Notes: a model not told the origin generated them from the letters alone. Counted from the stretch's first letter, positions 39,910 through 50,715 are shown. The stretch is DNA of 54,893 nt from Leptospira andrefontaineae (GCF_004770105.1 NZ_RQEY01000008.1:1-54893), one strand, 5' to 3'. A program made the numbers and translations.

Positions 39910-39982
39910 TCTCCTTGCCTCCTCTTATGGTGCATCGCACCATCTATGACCAGCTTTTTTGCATCGCACTACGGGCCAAGTA

Positions 39983-40000
39983 AAAAACCGCCCGGTTTTT
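39983..40000. repeat. Terminator-like hairpin
   Basis: AAAAACCG, CC, CGGTTTTT: a perfect 8-bp stem with A and T flanks on both strands, usable as a bidirectional terminator. No gene ends nearby, so it may be part of a repeat element. Confidence 0.4.
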
Positions 40001-40098
40001 GGGGTTTTGGTAAAAAAGTCAGATTTTTGGGGATGAATCTGGCCCTTAAGAAATTGAAAACGAATCAGTGAAGAAGCACCGGAAACATTTTCCATTTT

Positions 40099-40112
40099 GG
40101 AAATATATTTCC
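40099..40112. promoter_or_regulatory. Perfect 14-bp palindrome
   Basis: GGAAATATATTTCC is fully self-complementary. Related half-sites (ATTTCC, GGAAAT) occur at 40214-40223 and 40284-40293, so the region may be bound by a dimeric protein. Confidence 0.3.
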
Positions 40113-40625
40113 GAAAGCGTAGCACTTATTCTTTCACTCTAGTTTTTGCTCTTCTATAAATCTATATTTGAATTACTTGCGAGGGCTTCTCAAAAAGAAG
40201 TAGTGGGAAAGAAATTTCCAAACGGAAAATAATTCTTTCGGTGTAAATAAATCCTAAAATATAGATCGGAACGTTTAGTGGAAGTTTGGAAATAAATTTA
40301 CTAATCTAAAATATGTATTTTTATTTGCGTTCGCTTCTCAAAACGATTCTCAAACCTGAATAAATATAACATTCGATTTATTTAATATAATTTTCTAAAA
40401 ATAAAATTTTTGATGCAAATTTCTGTAACTGCTTCGTCATAATGATTAGAACCGGGGATTTGTTGAACAAACAAGTCTGAATAAGAAAGAAAAAACTCAC
40501 TCGCGATGATCGATCCCGCGGTAGAGAAAATTTAAAGATACATTACAAAAAGCTAAATCCATATTCGTCGGATCCGTTTTCTAAAAACAAAAACTTTGAA
40601 ATCGGATATTTTCTGGGGAAAAATA

Positions 40626-41357
40626 ATGAGGGTATCTTTAGCTCTATCCGTACTATGCCTTATTGCATTTTCACAATGTACCCAAATGGGAGATCCATCT
40701 AGTGATCTCACTTGGGAGGAAAAACAGCTTCTCTGGATAACATACGGAGAAGAAATGAAAGGCGGACTACAACTTACGAAAGCAGCCGCTCAGAAATGGG
40801 GCCTTGGGATAGACGTTTATCCTGCTAAGACCAGGGTGGATAGAATGAGAAATACTATAGCATTTACTGAATCCGGTAAATGTCATGTAGAAGGTATTTC
40901 TCAGAAGAATGCAAAAGACTGCCAACTATTCTCTTCTAATCCTTTTTATCTTGCGGCTTGTTCTATCTCCGCGGCTACCAAGATAGAAAATAGTGTAATT
41001 TTTATTTTTACAGATAGAATTAAGGCGACTGCAGATGCAATGAGAATGGAAGGAAGTACAATTGATGTAAAAGAATACATCATTGCGACTGTTGCTCATG
41101 AAGTAGGGCATTGCCTTGGATTACAACATTCTCAAGATCCAAAAGATCTGATGTTTCCTATGTTAACCGGAAATGTTTTCGAACCTAGCAGAACTGAAAT
41201 GCATGCTGCACAAGCATTGTATGATACTTCTTTGCCACCAGGTTCGATTGATGATTCCAGTCTTTATACGAAACAATCCGAGTTTACTTACTTAAAACAA
41301 TATACCGTACCTTCGTTTGCGGTATTCGGAAATATAAATATGGAAGAGGAAGACTGA
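40626..41357 (+). CDS. Matrixin-like zinc metalloprotease lipoprotein
   Basis: A 243-aa lipoprotein precursor with lipobox AFSQC (Cys 18). The zinc-binding and catalytic motif AHEVGHCLGLQH (HExxHxxGxxH) is complete and is followed by DLMFPML, which supplies a Met-turn-like segment, so it is a metzincin of the matrixin/archaemetzincin type. It should act on extracellular or periplasmic proteins. The ATG at 40626, after GGGG, was preferred over a TTG 30 bases upstream because it begins a proper signal peptide. A strong terminator follows the gene. Confidence 0.85.
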   Translation: MRVSLALSVLCLIAFSQCTQMGDPSSDLTWEEKQLLWITYGEEMKGGLQLTKAAAQKWGLGIDVYPAKTRVDRMRNTIAFTESGKCHVEGISQKNAKDCQLFSSNPFYLAACSISAATKIENSVIFIFTDRIKATADAMRMEGSTIDVKEYIIATVAHEVGHCLGLQHSQDPKDLMFPMLTGNVFEPSRTEMHAAQALYDTSLPPGSIDDSSLYTKQSEFTYLKQYTVPSFAVFGNINMEEED

Positions 41358-41410
41358 TAACCCCAGAACGGTAAAACCGGTCGGTCTTCCTTGGTGCGGA
41401 TCGAAGATTG

Positions 41411-41437
41411 CCGGGGATTAAACTCCCCGGTTTTTTT
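41411..41437 (+). terminator. Rho-independent terminator
   Basis: Stem CCGGGGA/TCCCCGG with a 6-nt loop, followed by seven T. It terminates the metalloprotease transcript and overlaps the 3' end of the convergent pepA gene. Confidence 0.85.
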
Positions 41438-42911
41438 CTAATTTTTCAGCTAAGTCTACAAGCAGTCTCACGCCGTATCCGCTTGGGCCGTTTCCAATTT
41501 GGGTTCCGGATGCTTTCTTTCTCCAAGCTGTTCCTGCGATATCAATATGGGCCCAGTCAATTCCTGAATCCACAAAACGTTCCAGGTATTTTGCAGCAGA
41601 AAGGCTTCCGCCAGGGCGCCCAGCAATATTACGTAAATCTGCTATATCACTCTTTAGATCTTCGCCGTATTCTTCCCATAAAGGTAGATTCCAGGTCCTT
41701 TCATCAGAAGAGGCTGAAGCCTCATCCAGAAGACCGCGCAGTTTGTCTGAATTACTCATCACTCCAGCGGCTTCATGGCCCAAGGAAATGATGATTGCCC
41801 CAGTTAAAGTTGCGAGATCTATCATATAATCCGGTTTGTATTTTTTTCCAATATAAGAAAGAACATCTCCTAATACGAGACGGCCTTCCGCGTCAGTGTT
41901 TTGGACTTCTACAGTGAGTCCGTTATGAGCAGTGTAAACGTCTCCCGGCTTCAGAGCTGCCGCATCCGGCATATTCTCCGCCACTCCAATCGCTGCGATT
42001 ACAGGAACGGAAAGTCCTAATTCTGCAATTGCACCGATCGCATGGATCACCGCAGCGGCACCGCACATATCATATTTCATTTCATGCATATCTTGCGCAG
42101 GTTTGATGCTGATCCCACCGGAATCGAATGTAAGTCCTTTTCCGATCAGTGCTAATTTCTTTTTGGATTTTGCTTTAGGTGGGTTATATTCCAAAACGAT
42201 CATCTTAGGTTTTTTGTCTGAACCTTGGGAAACTGCAAGAATTCCACCCATCTTTTCTTTTTTAAGTTGGGGTTCGTCCATTACAGTGATCTTTAATCCT
42301 GCTTCTTTTGCGATCTCTTTGGAACGAGAAACAAATTCTTCCGGAGTGAAATGATTTGCTGGAAGGTGAGCGATATATCTCGCACCGTTCACATATTTAC
42401 TGACTGCTCTAGATTTATCCAAACCGGCTTTCGCTGATTTTTCTGCATTAGGATCCTCTAATACAAAACTTACATTTCCGAATTTGTTTTTTTTCTCTTT
42501 AAAATCTTTGGTAAGAACATTGATTGGAAATGCGCCTAGATCGATTGAATTTGCGATCTGGTAAACTAAAGAAGAAGGAGAAAGAGTTTTGGTCAAAAAT
42601 CTAGTAAGTTTGATCTCTAATCCCACTGAATCCCATTTGCGAAGTTTTTCGCCGATGTTTAAGAAGATCTGGGCTACGGATCGAATGCTTACTTTGTTGG
42701 AATTCCCCAAACCTAGATAGATAATTCTTTCAGATTCATCAGTAAAACTTTGTCCGGATTCTGCGGAGAATATCCCAGAGCGGATCTGGTCGGAAAATTT
42801 GGTCTCCAATTCTTTAGGAAGATTGTCTTTTGTAACTGGGATTACTTTATAAATATTTTTGGAAGTGTTCTTCCCTATACTAAAATTGATTTTTGACTTT
42901 TCTATCTTCAT
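41418..42911 (-). CDS. pepA: Leucyl aminopeptidase (M17)
   Basis: A 497-aa cytoplasmic dimetal aminopeptidase that removes N-terminal residues from peptides. The C-terminal catalytic domain shows [17 protein letters not shown] (metal and active-site Lys/Asp), the hallmark [12 protein letters not shown], and [15 protein letters not shown]. The N-terminal domain is divergent, as usual. It overlaps the upstream bcp gene by 4 bases, so the two share a transcript. Confidence 0.94.
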   Translation of the reverse strand: MKIEKSKINFSIGKNTSKNIYKVIPVTKDNLPKELETKFSDQIRSGIFSAESGQSFTDESERIIYLGLGNSNKVSIRSVAQIFLNIGEKLRKWDSVGLEIKLTRFLTKTLSPSSLVYQIANSIDLGAFPINVLTKDFKEKKNKFGNVSFVLEDPNAEKSAKAGLDKSRAVSKYVNGARYIAHLPANHFTPEEFVSRSKEIAKEAGLKITVMDEPQLKKEKMGGILAVSQGSDKKPKMIVLEYNPPKAKSKKKLALIGKGLTFDSGGISIKPAQDMHEMKYDMCGAAAVIHAIGAIAELGLSVPVIAAIGVAENMPDAAALKPGDVYTAHNGLTVEVQNTDAEGRLVLGDVLSYIGKKYKPDYMIDLATLTGAIIISLGHEAAGVMSNSDKLRGLLDEASASSDERTWNLPLWEEYGEDLKSDIADLRNIAGRPGGSLSAAKYLERFVDSGIDWAHIDIAGTAWRKKASGTQIGNGPSGYGVRLLVDLAEKLEKNRGV

Positions 42912-43387
42912 TTTTTGTCCAACGCCTTGATATCTCCGAGTATCTCATCCACGTGACCTTTCACGCTTACCTTCGGATAAACTTTCAAAATTTTCAGATC
43001 TGTTCCGATCAGGAATGTGGTTCTGAGAATTCCCATAAATTCTCTTCCCATAAACTTTTTCAACTGCCAGACTCCATAAGCCTCGCAGATACTTCCGTCT
43101 TCATCCGAGAGTAAGGTAAAATTGAGTTCTTGTTTTTCTATAAATTTCTGGTGGGACTTAACTGAATCCTTGGAGACACCTACTACGTTGTAGCCTTCTT
43201 TTTTTAGTCTCGCAAAATTATCCCTAAAATCACAGGCCTCGGTCGTACAGCCTGGGGTTTGGTCCTTTGGATAAAAATATAATACTAAACCTTTTTTTCC
43301 GGCCATATCCTTAAGAGAGACCTTTTCCCCGTCTTGGTTCAGGGTCGTAAAACTAGGGGCCTTGGACCCCACTTTTAAAGTACTCAT
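42908..43387 (-). CDS. bcp: Thiol peroxidase of the BCP/PrxQ family
   Basis: A 159-aa peroxiredoxin that reduces peroxides. The active-site block [18 protein letters not shown] carries peroxidatic C47 and resolving C52, five residues apart, the PrxQ arrangement. It has the normal length and no signal peptide. It is first gene of a bcp-pepA pair, divergent from a small conserved gene. Confidence 0.94.
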   Translation of the reverse strand: MSTLKVGSKAPSFTTLNQDGEKVSLKDMAGKKGLVLYFYPKDQTPGCTTEACDFRDNFARLKKEGYNVVGVSKDSVKSHQKFIEKQELNFTLLSDEDGSICEAYGVWQLKKFMGREFMGILRTTFLIGTDLKILKVYPKVSVKGHVDEILGDIKALDKK

Positions 43388-43509
43388 ACAAAGACAAATG
43401 ATGGGGAACTCGGCTTCTATACAAGATTTTTTGTTTCGTTTCCGTTTTCAGAAGGGAAGAAGAAGGTAAAAAGCCTTGCGAAATTAGAAAATCGGCCGAC
43501 AGTAAATAT

Positions 43510-43884
43510 ATGGATCCTAAAGAAAGAATGGAACTGATCCGTCAGGGAAACCAGGCCTTCAACGAAGGTGATATCCGAAAAGCCAGGGAATGTTTTCTGA
43601 AAACGGAATACAAGGACGGGCTAATTCGTTTAGGAGACCATTTCATGTTCGAGAAAAAACTCCCGATCCTCGCTTACGGTTATTATAAGAAGGCGGGATA
43701 TCAGAGAAGGATAGACGAAATTTTCCAAAGAATGATATGGGCGCTTTCCCAATGGATCGGGCCTGATAAGTTCAAAAATCCCGAACCCGAAAGAAAAGCT
43801 CCGGATCCGGAAGATTTTGTGGTCCATCCGATCTTAAGACAAACCGCCTTGGACATACTCAAGAAAAACGGAATGTCTATCTAA
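43510..43884 (+). CDS. Conserved small protein, leptospiral
   Basis: A 124-aa soluble, helical protein rich in Lys, Arg and Glu. The N-terminal half (LIRQGNQAFNEGDIRKARECFLKTEY) resembles one TPR-like helical pair. The C-terminal part is Pro/Glu-rich, then a helix (VVHPILRQTALDILKKNG). The function is unknown. It is convergent with the short-chain dehydrogenase gene (6 bases between stops). Confidence 0.65.
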   Translation: MDPKERMELIRQGNQAFNEGDIRKARECFLKTEYKDGLIRLGDHFMFEKKLPILAYGYYKKAGYQRRIDEIFQRMIWALSQWIGPDKFKNPEPERKAPDPEDFVVHPILRQTALDILKKNGMSI

Positions 43885-43890
43885 GCGGTT

Positions 43891-44715
43891 TTAAGATCTT
43901 CCTTTAAAATCTTCCATAGTTTTATAAACTCCGAAAATTTTATCCGCGATCCAGTCAAAAACTGAGATCGGAAGTATCCCTTTTAATGCGTTAGAAAGAT
44001 ATATAGTCCAAGGTAAAAGTAATCTAGGTTTTCCTTTTTTCATCGCCTGCCAGACTTTTGAAGTTACGTATTCCGGGGAAAGTATGGGAGTGAACAACAT
44101 TCCCTTAACCCCCTCGAACATTCCTGTGGAAATATACGCGGGATTCACAGTAGTTACTTTTATATGTCCGAAACCGGCTTGGATCAATTCCAATCTCAAA
44201 GAATCGCTCCATCCTGTTTCGGCCCATTTCGAAGCACAATACACACTCATTTTGGGATTAGAGACCAACCCTGCCGCAGATGAAATGTTTACAATCCTGA
44301 AATCGCCCGATTTGTCTGATAACATCTTCGGAAGTAAAAATCTAGTAATATACATTGGGCCTAACGTATTAATTGCAATCGTGGCTTCTATATCCGATTT
44401 AGGATCGTGTTCCCAGAAATACTTTCCTCTCACAATGCCTGCGTTATTTATGATTATATCGATCCCACCTAGCTTGGACTCTATCTTGGAGGTGGCCTTT
44501 CGGATTTCTTCCCGATTTGAAACATCTACAATGTCGGTGATAATATTCGTTGTTGTCGATCTTAGTTCTTTAGCGGAGTTGAGTAACGCTTTCGAATTCA
44601 CATCCCAAAGAACGAGCGCAGATGCATTTTCCTGGATGGAACGTTGGGCGTAAATTTTTCCCATCCCCATTGCGGCCCCGGTGATTAAAATTCTCTTTCC
44701 CTTTACGGTTTTCAT
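43891..44715 (-). CDS. Short-chain dehydrogenase/reductase
   Basis: A 274-aa NAD(P)-dependent oxidoreductase. It shows the glycine motif TGAAMGMGKIYA, the NNAG motif in IIINNAGIVRG, the catalytic Ser in VNISSAAG, and YCASK with catalytic Tyr and Lys. A C-terminal hydrophobic tail (LPWTIYLSNALKGILPISVFDWI) suggests membrane association or a lipid substrate. Members of this group often reduce acyl or retinol-like substrates; the substrate is not fixed here. It stands alone. Confidence 0.87.
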   Translation of the reverse strand: MKTVKGKRILITGAAMGMGKIYAQRSIQENASALVLWDVNSKALLNSAKELRSTTTNIITDIVDVSNREEIRKATSKIESKLGGIDIIINNAGIVRGKYFWEHDPKSDIEATIAINTLGPMYITRFLLPKMLSDKSGDFRIVNISSAAGLVSNPKMSVYCASKWAETGWSDSLRLELIQAGFGHIKVTTVNPAYISTGMFEGVKGMLFTPILSPEYVTSKVWQAMKKGKPRLLLPWTIYLSNALKGILPISVFDWIADKIFGVYKTMEDFKGRS

Positions 44716-44830
44716 ATCATTCCCTCGGAAATCGTAAGACTAAACTGCCTTAAATTACTATTCTCACAAAAAGAAATTTTCTATCTCATTTCGGAGGATT
44801 CCTGATTTTGTCTTAAGGAATCCTTCCGAA

Positions 44831-46093
44831 ATGTTTCCTAGTAAAATTGTATACCCATTCTTTCTTTTATTGATCTCTCTGGCTCTTCCCAATTGTTTTT
44901 TTTCCGGAAACGATACGAAGAATGATCTAAATCCCCAAAAACATCCGCCGGTTGAAAGACTTTATGCTTCTACCTGGTCCCAGGATTTTTATGCGATGAT
45001 GAAGTATGTCCATCTTTATGATGAGATCCATCCATTTTTGTATAATTTGGAAGGTGGTCGTAGTAATACAGGCCGAATCCTTTCCGTTTGGAAGAAGGAC
45101 GAGATAGACGAAAGGATCCGTTGGCTAAGACTAATGTCTCCTAGGACATTGATCATTCCTACAATTTTTCGTTGGGAAAATGATTTCGAAAAAGTTTCCG
45201 ATGTGATAGGTCTGAATGGAAATACTAAGGTTAGAGATCTTCATATCCAAAATATTCTTAAAGAGATTGATACTTACGGATACGACGGAATCGATATAGA
45301 CTATGAAGGGATGACTTGCGAGAAGAAGGAAGTATTTCAGGAATTTCTAATACTTCTGCGCGACGAGCTACATAAAAAGGGTAAAATCCTGTCGGTGGCA
45401 ATTCATCCTAAGACCGTTGCAGAAAAACCTTCCGTCTATCCTTGTAAAGGTTTGAAATCTCCTATCCAAGTGGATTTTTACGAAGCCTATAGAGGGCAAT
45501 TAACTCATGATTATGAGTTTTTGGGGAAGGTCGCAGATAAGGTCAAAATTATGGCCTATGAATTACATCCTCGTAAACAAGGTTTTCCAGGACCTGGACC
45601 TCAGGCACCGGATTGGTGGATTGATAAAATTTTAGAATATGCTGTCGCTCGTATTCCTAACGAAAAGTTATATATGGCAATTCCGACTTATGGATACGAT
45701 TGGGCATTACATTGCCAAGCTGAAACAAAATCAGTCTATTATTCCAGGGCGAAATGGATCCGAGACAAAATGGCTCCCAGAAAAGAAGAGCCTACAGACG
45801 TATTAGAAATATTTAAAACACAACCTAAGGCGGCGGATTGGACTTATCTTAGGCCTTACTTATACAGACACCAAGGTCATGTCTATTCGGATCCTTCTCT
45901 CTGGTATAGAATGGGTGGCTGCGACCGTGTGGCATTCTATATGAACAGAAGTGCTTTCGAGAAGAAAATGAAAATACTGGACAAGTATAAGATCCGTGGA
46001 TTTTCTTTCTGGCAATTAATAGAAGATAACGATCCTGAGATCAATAAATATCTGGAAGAAAAATTAGGCCCTGAACTTTCGGAAGTACATTAA
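44831..46093 (+). CDS. GH18-like glycoside hydrolase lipoprotein
   Basis: A 420-aa lipoprotein precursor with lipobox ALPNC (Cys 22). The catalytic motif [11 protein letters not shown] (DxxDxDxE, Glu 159 as acid) marks family 18; [11 protein letters not shown] and AIPTYGYDW follow as in the YaaH-type branch. The C-terminal part ends [14 protein letters not shown]. It probably cuts beta-1,4-linked amino sugars such as peptidoglycan or chitin-like glycans at the cell surface. Its stop overlaps the tail of the acyl-CoA dehydrogenase gene by 4 bases. Confidence 0.82.
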   Translation: MFPSKIVYPFFLLLISLALPNCFFSGNDTKNDLNPQKHPPVERLYASTWSQDFYAMMKYVHLYDEIHPFLYNLEGGRSNTGRILSVWKKDEIDERIRWLRLMSPRTLIIPTIFRWENDFEKVSDVIGLNGNTKVRDLHIQNILKEIDTYGYDGIDIDYEGMTCEKKEVFQEFLILLRDELHKKGKILSVAIHPKTVAEKPSVYPCKGLKSPIQVDFYEAYRGQLTHDYEFLGKVADKVKIMAYELHPRKQGFPGPGPQAPDWWIDKILEYAVARIPNEKLYMAIPTYGYDWALHCQAETKSVYYSRAKWIRDKMAPRKEEPTDVLEIFKTQPKAADWTYLRPYLYRHQGHVYSDPSLWYRMGGCDRVAFYMNRSAFEKKMKILDKYKIRGFSFWQLIEDNDPEINKYLEEKLGPELSEVH

Positions 46094-47262
46094 GATTCTT
46101 TCATGATACTTCCGGAGATGATCAATTTCTGGATCTCGCTTGTTCCTCCGCCTATCTCTCCTAATCGAGTATCTCTGTAGAGGCGAGAAACTTTATACTC
46201 GTCCATATAACCTGCGCCTCCATGGATCTGGACCGCGAGATTTGTAACTTCTCTCGCTGCAGTAGTTGCAAATAATTTACATGCGGCACATTTTCCGGAA
46301 AGACTCATGCTCGGCTTTCCTTCCGATTCTATTTTTTCCATTTCCCAAGCGGTATTATAAGTAAGCCATTTTGCTGCTTCGTATTTGGAATAAATTTCTG
46401 CGAGCATGAACGCAACACCCTGATGTTGGTAAATGGATTTGCCGAAACTTTTGCGGGAAGCAGAGAAAGATTTAGATTCATCTAAACAAGCTTTCATAAC
46501 TCCCAAGGAATAGGCGGCTAAAGAAAGTCTTTCTGCATTAAAGGTTTGCATTGTTTGTCTGAAACCTTTTCCTAATTTGCCTAAGATATTTTCTTCCGGG
46601 ACTTCTACGTCTTCGAAAAATAATGCTCCGGTAGGGGATGCTTTTAACCCCATCTTGTCCATGGCGGCTGATCTGGAGATACCTTTGGATTTCAGATCTA
46701 CTATAAAATGAGTGAGTCCTTTTTCTTTTCCAGACTCATCTTGGGTCCTTGCAAGTACCAAACAATAGTCTGCATTGGGTGCATTCGTTATAAAAGTTTT
46801 TTGACCAGAGAGAAGATAACGGTCTCTTCCTGATTTTTTAGCAAGAGAAGAAAGTCCTGAAACGTCGGAGCCTCCATCAGGCTCCGTAACTCCTAAGGAG
46901 CCGATTGTTTTGCCGGAGATAATATCGGGCAGATATTTTTTCTTTTGTTCAGGGGTTCCGAAATGTTTGATAGGAAGTCCGAATAGACCTGCAGAAGCCC
47001 CGGCACTGAAAAAAGTAGAACCGCAAAATTCTGAAATGATCTCCATCGCCAAAGTGCTCAAGAAAACTCCTGCACCTTGCCCGCCGAATTCTTCTTCATG
47101 CAGAAGACCTAGGTAGCCTGCTTCTCCCAGTTTTAAATAATGGGATCTGGGAAGTTCCTTCGTTTTATCCGCTTCTTCTGCAAAAGGATGGATCTCCTTT
47201 TTGCAAAAATTACGAAATGATTCTGTGAACTCTTGTTCATCTGAACTTAGGCTAAAATCCAT
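46090..47262 (-). CDS. Acyl-CoA dehydrogenase
   Basis: A 390-aa FAD enzyme of beta-oxidation or branched amino-acid breakdown. The substrate/FAD motifs [17 protein letters not shown] and [15 protein letters not shown], and the C-terminal [20 protein letters not shown] and [16 protein letters not shown] are typical. The length fits a medium-chain/short-chain-type member; the exact chain length is not determinable. No electron transfer flavoprotein gene is adjacent. Confidence 0.92.
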   Translation of the reverse strand: MDFSLSSDEQEFTESFRNFCKKEIHPFAEEADKTKELPRSHYLKLGEAGYLGLLHEEEFGGQGAGVFLSTLAMEIISEFCGSTFFSAGASAGLFGLPIKHFGTPEQKKKYLPDIISGKTIGSLGVTEPDGGSDVSGLSSLAKKSGRDRYLLSGQKTFITNAPNADYCLVLARTQDESGKEKGLTHFIVDLKSKGISRSAAMDKMGLKASPTGALFFEDVEVPEENILGKLGKGFRQTMQTFNAERLSLAAYSLGVMKACLDESKSFSASRKSFGKSIYQHQGVAFMLAEIYSKYEAAKWLTYNTAWEMEKIESEGKPSMSLSGKCAACKLFATTAAREVTNLAVQIHGGAGYMDEYKVSRLYRDTRLGEIGGGTSEIQKLIISGSIMKES

Positions 47263-47403
47263 TTATGATCCCTCGGATCTTGCTAAACTCGAAGAAACAT
47301 AAGCAAAGGCAAGTAGAATTCCCTGCATCCGAATATTGTTTGTTAGGATTGCAAACTAAATACGGATTTTAGTTAAAGTAATATATTCTAAAAACTTAAA
47401 ATA

Positions 47404-48198
47404 CTATTTTCCTTTGAAAACCGCGGTCCTTTTTTCGAGTAAGGAGCGGATGCCTTCTTGTCCGTCTTCTGACTTTAAGCAGTCTGTCACCAACGGTACT
47501 AGGTCATCAATTGCTTCCAGATCTCCGACTTCGATTGCCTTTCTTGCGTTTGCTAAAACTGCATCAACTGCCTTAGGAGCCTGGGCGCAAATTTTTTCAG
47601 CAAGTTCTATTGCTCTTGTGATTAATTCTTTTTTAGGCAAAACTTCTTGCACGATCCCTATTCTATATGCTTCCGAAGCATCGAAAGTATCTCCTGTTAG
47701 GATATATTTCATTGCATTTCCCCAGCCGGAAGTTCTTACAAATCGTATTGTTGCTCCCCCGAAAGGTAAGATCCCTCTTTGTACTTCCATTTGAGCGAAT
47801 ACGGTTTTTTCTGCTGCGAGTGCAATGTCGGATGCTAACATCAATTCAATTCCTAAAGTTAGGCAAAATCCATGGACAGCAGTGATCAAAGGTTTTTTAC
47901 GAACTCTTCCTGTTCCTCCCGTATCCCAAGGATTGATATTTCCTTTTTGGAAAAAATTTCTGCCTTGTTCGATGATTGATTTAGCAACGTCTTCCAATTC
48001 TAAGCCGAAAGTGAAATGAAGCCCGTTTGCATAAAGAACTGCACATCTGGAACTAGGATCATCTTCATAAACAGTAAGAGCATCGCTTAACTCCATGATC
48101 ATTTGTGTATTCATCGCGTTTCTGGCATCAGGACGATTGAGTGCGATACAAAACACAGGACCTTTCTTTTCGATTTGAATATAAGTATACGATTTCAT
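47404..48198 (-). CDS. Enoyl-CoA hydratase/isomerase (crotonase)
   Basis: A 264-aa crotonase-fold enzyme. It has the CoA-binding start CIALNRPDARNAMNTQM, the oxyanion segment AVHGFCLTLGIELMLASD and the second catalytic block AQMEVQRGILPFGGATIRFVR, with Glu at both expected positions. It likely hydrates an enoyl-CoA in beta-oxidation with the neighbouring acyl-CoA dehydrogenase, 141 bases away on the same strand. Isomerase activity cannot be excluded. Confidence 0.88.
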   Translation of the reverse strand: MKSYTYIQIEKKGPVFCIALNRPDARNAMNTQMIMELSDALTVYEDDPSSRCAVLYANGLHFTFGLELEDVAKSIIEQGRNFFQKGNINPWDTGGTGRVRKKPLITAVHGFCLTLGIELMLASDIALAAEKTVFAQMEVQRGILPFGGATIRFVRTSGWGNAMKYILTGDTFDASEAYRIGIVQEVLPKKELITRAIELAEKICAQAPKAVDAVLANARKAIEVGDLEAIDDLVPLVTDCLKSEDGQEGIRSLLEKRTAVFKGK

Positions 48199-48375
48199 AA
48201 AATCCTCCGAGACAGGTAGACCATATAGTCTACTTTTTGGATCCTATGTCTTTTGTTTTTCTAAATTGGATGTCAAACTTTTATACTTTTTACAAAGAAC
48301 TGATTTCGTTTCCCAACTAAAATAGAAGTCCTTCAGAAGGTTGACAACCTGCAAGGATAGTAGATAAAGCCTTGG

Positions 48376-49512
48376 ATGCCTAATCTTCCGATTTTATTCC
48401 CGGAACAAGTTTCTCAATCTCCGGTTTTCTGGATTTTAGTTTCATTTGCGATTTTCGGAACGTATCTCGGGGCCTTATTATGTATAGGGCAGAATATTTT
48501 AGAAAGAAAAACCGCTCTTAACCGTTTGCTTTCTTTATTGTTCGTAGCCTTGGGTTTACTCCAAGGCACTTGTTTATTTTACGTATTCGGACTTTCTTCT
48601 TCTTATCCTTGGATTGTACTTCTTCATATTCCTGTTTTGGGCTCCATAGGTCCGATTCTATATGGCATTCATAAGATCATTCAAAATTCAGAATTCGAAA
48701 AATCAACATTGGGTTTAAGTCCTAAACATTCCATTTTGCCTGGGATCATTTGGATTTTATATTTTTTAAGTTTTATACCGGATACGGATAGAATACGAGA
48801 AGGTATTAGCACATTCTCCATAACAAGAAGTGCATTCGATCTGGCTTTTCTGGTCCCATTGCTCGTACTCGCAGCCTATATCGCCGGATTATTAAGAGGG
48901 AGCAGAATATTATTTAAACCGAATGTTTTGAAGGAAGAATGGACTGCAAGAGTTCTTCTATATATCATTCTTGCGACAATCGCAAACCATTCCGTAGGTG
49001 CGTTTTTCCTAATGGATAAGAATCCACTCTTTCTGTTGGTAAGTGCTTCTATGATGGGATTGAGTCTTTGTGTTTCTTATTTGATTGGTAGAAGATATCC
49101 TGCTTATTTCCAAAACCTGCAAGAGGTCGCAAGAGTTACCTTCCAAAAATACTCACGTTCCTTACTTCAAGGAATGGATCTAACAACGCTTAGGGAAAAT
49201 TTACTAAAAGTGATGGAAGTCGAAAAACTATATAAAGACGAGGACTTGAGTTTGGCAAGTTTAGCAGATGAGTTAGGACTTTCTTCTCACCAACTTTCAG
49301 AATTAATTAACCAGGAAATGGGCAAAAATTTCTCAGCATTCGTGAATGAATATAGGATACGGGAGGCCTGCGAATTACTTACCAAAAACAAAGATTCTTC
49401 TATCCTGGATATCGCATATGAGGTGGGATTTAGGAGCAAAACCTCCTTCCATAGGGCGTTTCAGAAAGAAGTTGGAGTTCCTCCATCCGAATATAGGGAG
49501 AAAAATCCTTAA
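48376..49512 (+). CDS. Seven-helix membrane AraC-type transcription regulator
   Basis: A 378-aa protein with seven predicted membrane helices (about residues 16-38, 46-72, 76-101, 117-135, 150-173, 188-212, 215-236) followed by a linker and an AraC/XylS DNA-binding domain (about 275-375: LASLADELGLSSHQLSELINQ and ILDIAYEVGFRSKTSFHRAFQKEVG). It would act as a one-component sensor with DNA binding from the membrane. It is followed by a desaturase gene and an acyltransferase gene on the same strand, its likely targets. It is divergent from the crotonase gene. Confidence 0.85.
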   Translation: MPNLPILFPEQVSQSPVFWILVSFAIFGTYLGALLCIGQNILERKTALNRLLSLLFVALGLLQGTCLFYVFGLSSSYPWIVLLHIPVLGSIGPILYGIHKIIQNSEFEKSTLGLSPKHSILPGIIWILYFLSFIPDTDRIREGISTFSITRSAFDLAFLVPLLVLAAYIAGLLRGSRILFKPNVLKEEWTARVLLYIILATIANHSVGAFFLMDKNPLFLLVSASMMGLSLCVSYLIGRRYPAYFQNLQEVARVTFQKYSRSLLQGMDLTTLRENLLKVMEVEKLYKDEDLSLASLADELGLSSHQLSELINQEMGKNFSAFVNEYRIREACELLTKNKDSSILDIAYEVGFRSKTSFHRAFQKEVGVPPSEYREKNP

Positions 49513-49626
49513 GTAACGGTCCCATCCTATCAATTGAAACCGATTCCGCAGTTTCGGTTTATAGAATGGAACGACGGATCTGAAATCCTGGATATAATTC
49601 CTTCCATCAGTTACATCGGAGTGGAT

Positions 49627-50694
49627 ATGAGTTCCTTAGCCCTTGAGCGAAAAAATATTTCGGATAGATTTACCGAAAAAGAAAAAACAAAACGTATCAT
49701 CAAATGGATCCGCCGTTCGGATTCTAAGCTCAGAAAACGTTTCTCTTTTTTACAATATCAAAATGCGATTGGATTCGGGATCACAATGGGTTCCGCTTTC
49801 GGAATGATCCTACTCGGAAGTTTGTATGTAATGGATATAATTCCATTCTGGGCTTGTATTATTGGGAATGGGATCTTCGCTTCTTTTCTTCATGAGATGG
49901 AACATGACCTGATCCATAGTATTTATTTTAAAGAAAATCCAAAGGTGCAGAACTTTCTATTCTGGATGGTCTGGTTATTTCGTGCGAATACAGTTAATCC
50001 TTGGTTTAGGAAAGAAATCCATCTTCTTCATCATAAACTTTCCGGAAACATAGAAGATATAGAAGAAAGATTTATCAGCAACGGAATGCCTTGGGGAATC
50101 AGACGTATACTCGTAATGATAGATCCGATCATGGCAGTTGTTCTGCAAGGGCCTAAGATCAGAAAAGATGCAATACGTTATCTTGCGAAAATAAAAGCTA
50201 AGCCGATCAAGGGGCCTTATCGTTTAGCGTATCTTCTTCTTTGGTATTCATTCTTGATTTGGGGAATGATTTCTTTGATCAATTGGTCATTGGGAAGTCC
50301 TATACAAGAAACTGGAACTACAGCCTATATTCATAATTTCTTAAATACTGCTGCGGTAGTCTATTTGATCCCTTGCTGGCTTAGACAATCCGCTATACAG
50401 ATAGTATCTTCTAATATGCATTATTACGGAGATGTGAAGAGTTTATACCAACAGACCCAAGTGTTGGATTCTTGGTGGATATTACCTTTACATTTGTTCT
50501 GCTTTAATTTTGGAGCCACACATGGTATACATCATTTTGTGGTAACACAGCCTTTCTATCTACGACAAGCAGTCGCACCTAAAGTAAAACCATTCTTAAA
50601 AAAATATGGAATTCGTTTTAACGACTTTGAAAGTATGACAAGGGCGAATCGTTACCAAAAAGAAGAAATGGATGGTATTGCGATTCCGGCCTAG
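49627..50694 (+). CDS. Membrane fatty acid desaturase
   Basis: A 355-aa membrane enzyme with the three histidine boxes of non-haem di-iron desaturases: HEMEHDLIHS (HxxxH), HLLHHKLSG (HxxHH) and HGIHHFVV (HxxHH). It introduces double bonds into acyl chains, changing membrane fluidity. The ATG at 49627, with GGAG just upstream, was chosen; a frame from TTG 49534 would extend it by 31 residues, which look non-family. It lies 114 bases after the AraC gene and 21 bases before the acyltransferase gene. Confidence 0.85.
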   Translation: MSSLALERKNISDRFTEKEKTKRIIKWIRRSDSKLRKRFSFLQYQNAIGFGITMGSAFGMILLGSLYVMDIIPFWACIIGNGIFASFLHEMEHDLIHSIYFKENPKVQNFLFWMVWLFRANTVNPWFRKEIHLLHHKLSGNIEDIEERFISNGMPWGIRRILVMIDPIMAVVLQGPKIRKDAIRYLAKIKAKPIKGPYRLAYLLLWYSFLIWGMISLINWSLGSPIQETGTTAYIHNFLNTAAVVYLIPCWLRQSAIQIVSSNMHYYGDVKSLYQQTQVLDSWWILPLHLFCFNFGATHGIHHFVVTQPFYLRQAVAPKVKPFLKKYGIRFNDFESMTRANRYQKEEMDGIAIPA

Positions 50695-50715
50695 TACTTT
50701 AAAGTCGGAAATGGC

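Larger units (their letters stand above)
39910..40625. other. Long gene-free region with several dyads
   Basis: No gene seen in 716 bases. It holds a hairpin ATGGTGC/GCACCAT (39927-39943), AAAAACCG/CGGTTTTT with a 2-nt loop (39983-40000), a perfect 14-bp palindrome GGAAATATATTTCC (40099-40112), and inverted arms ATTTCCAAAC (40214-40223) and GTTTGGAAAT (40284-40293). The right half is AT-rich and precedes a secreted protease gene, so it may hold its control region. A 66-codon reverse frame (39925-40125) is not convincing. Confidence 0.5.

Noticed and set aside
39925..40125. 66-codon reverse frame in the gap before the lytic transglycosylase
   Set aside because: Spans two hairpins and has no family resemblance or ribosome binding site.
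44084..44653. 189-codon forward frame inside the short-chain dehydrogenase gene
   Set aside because: Fully antisense to a well-supported SDR gene; composition mirrors the opposite strand and no ribosome binding site or family is seen.
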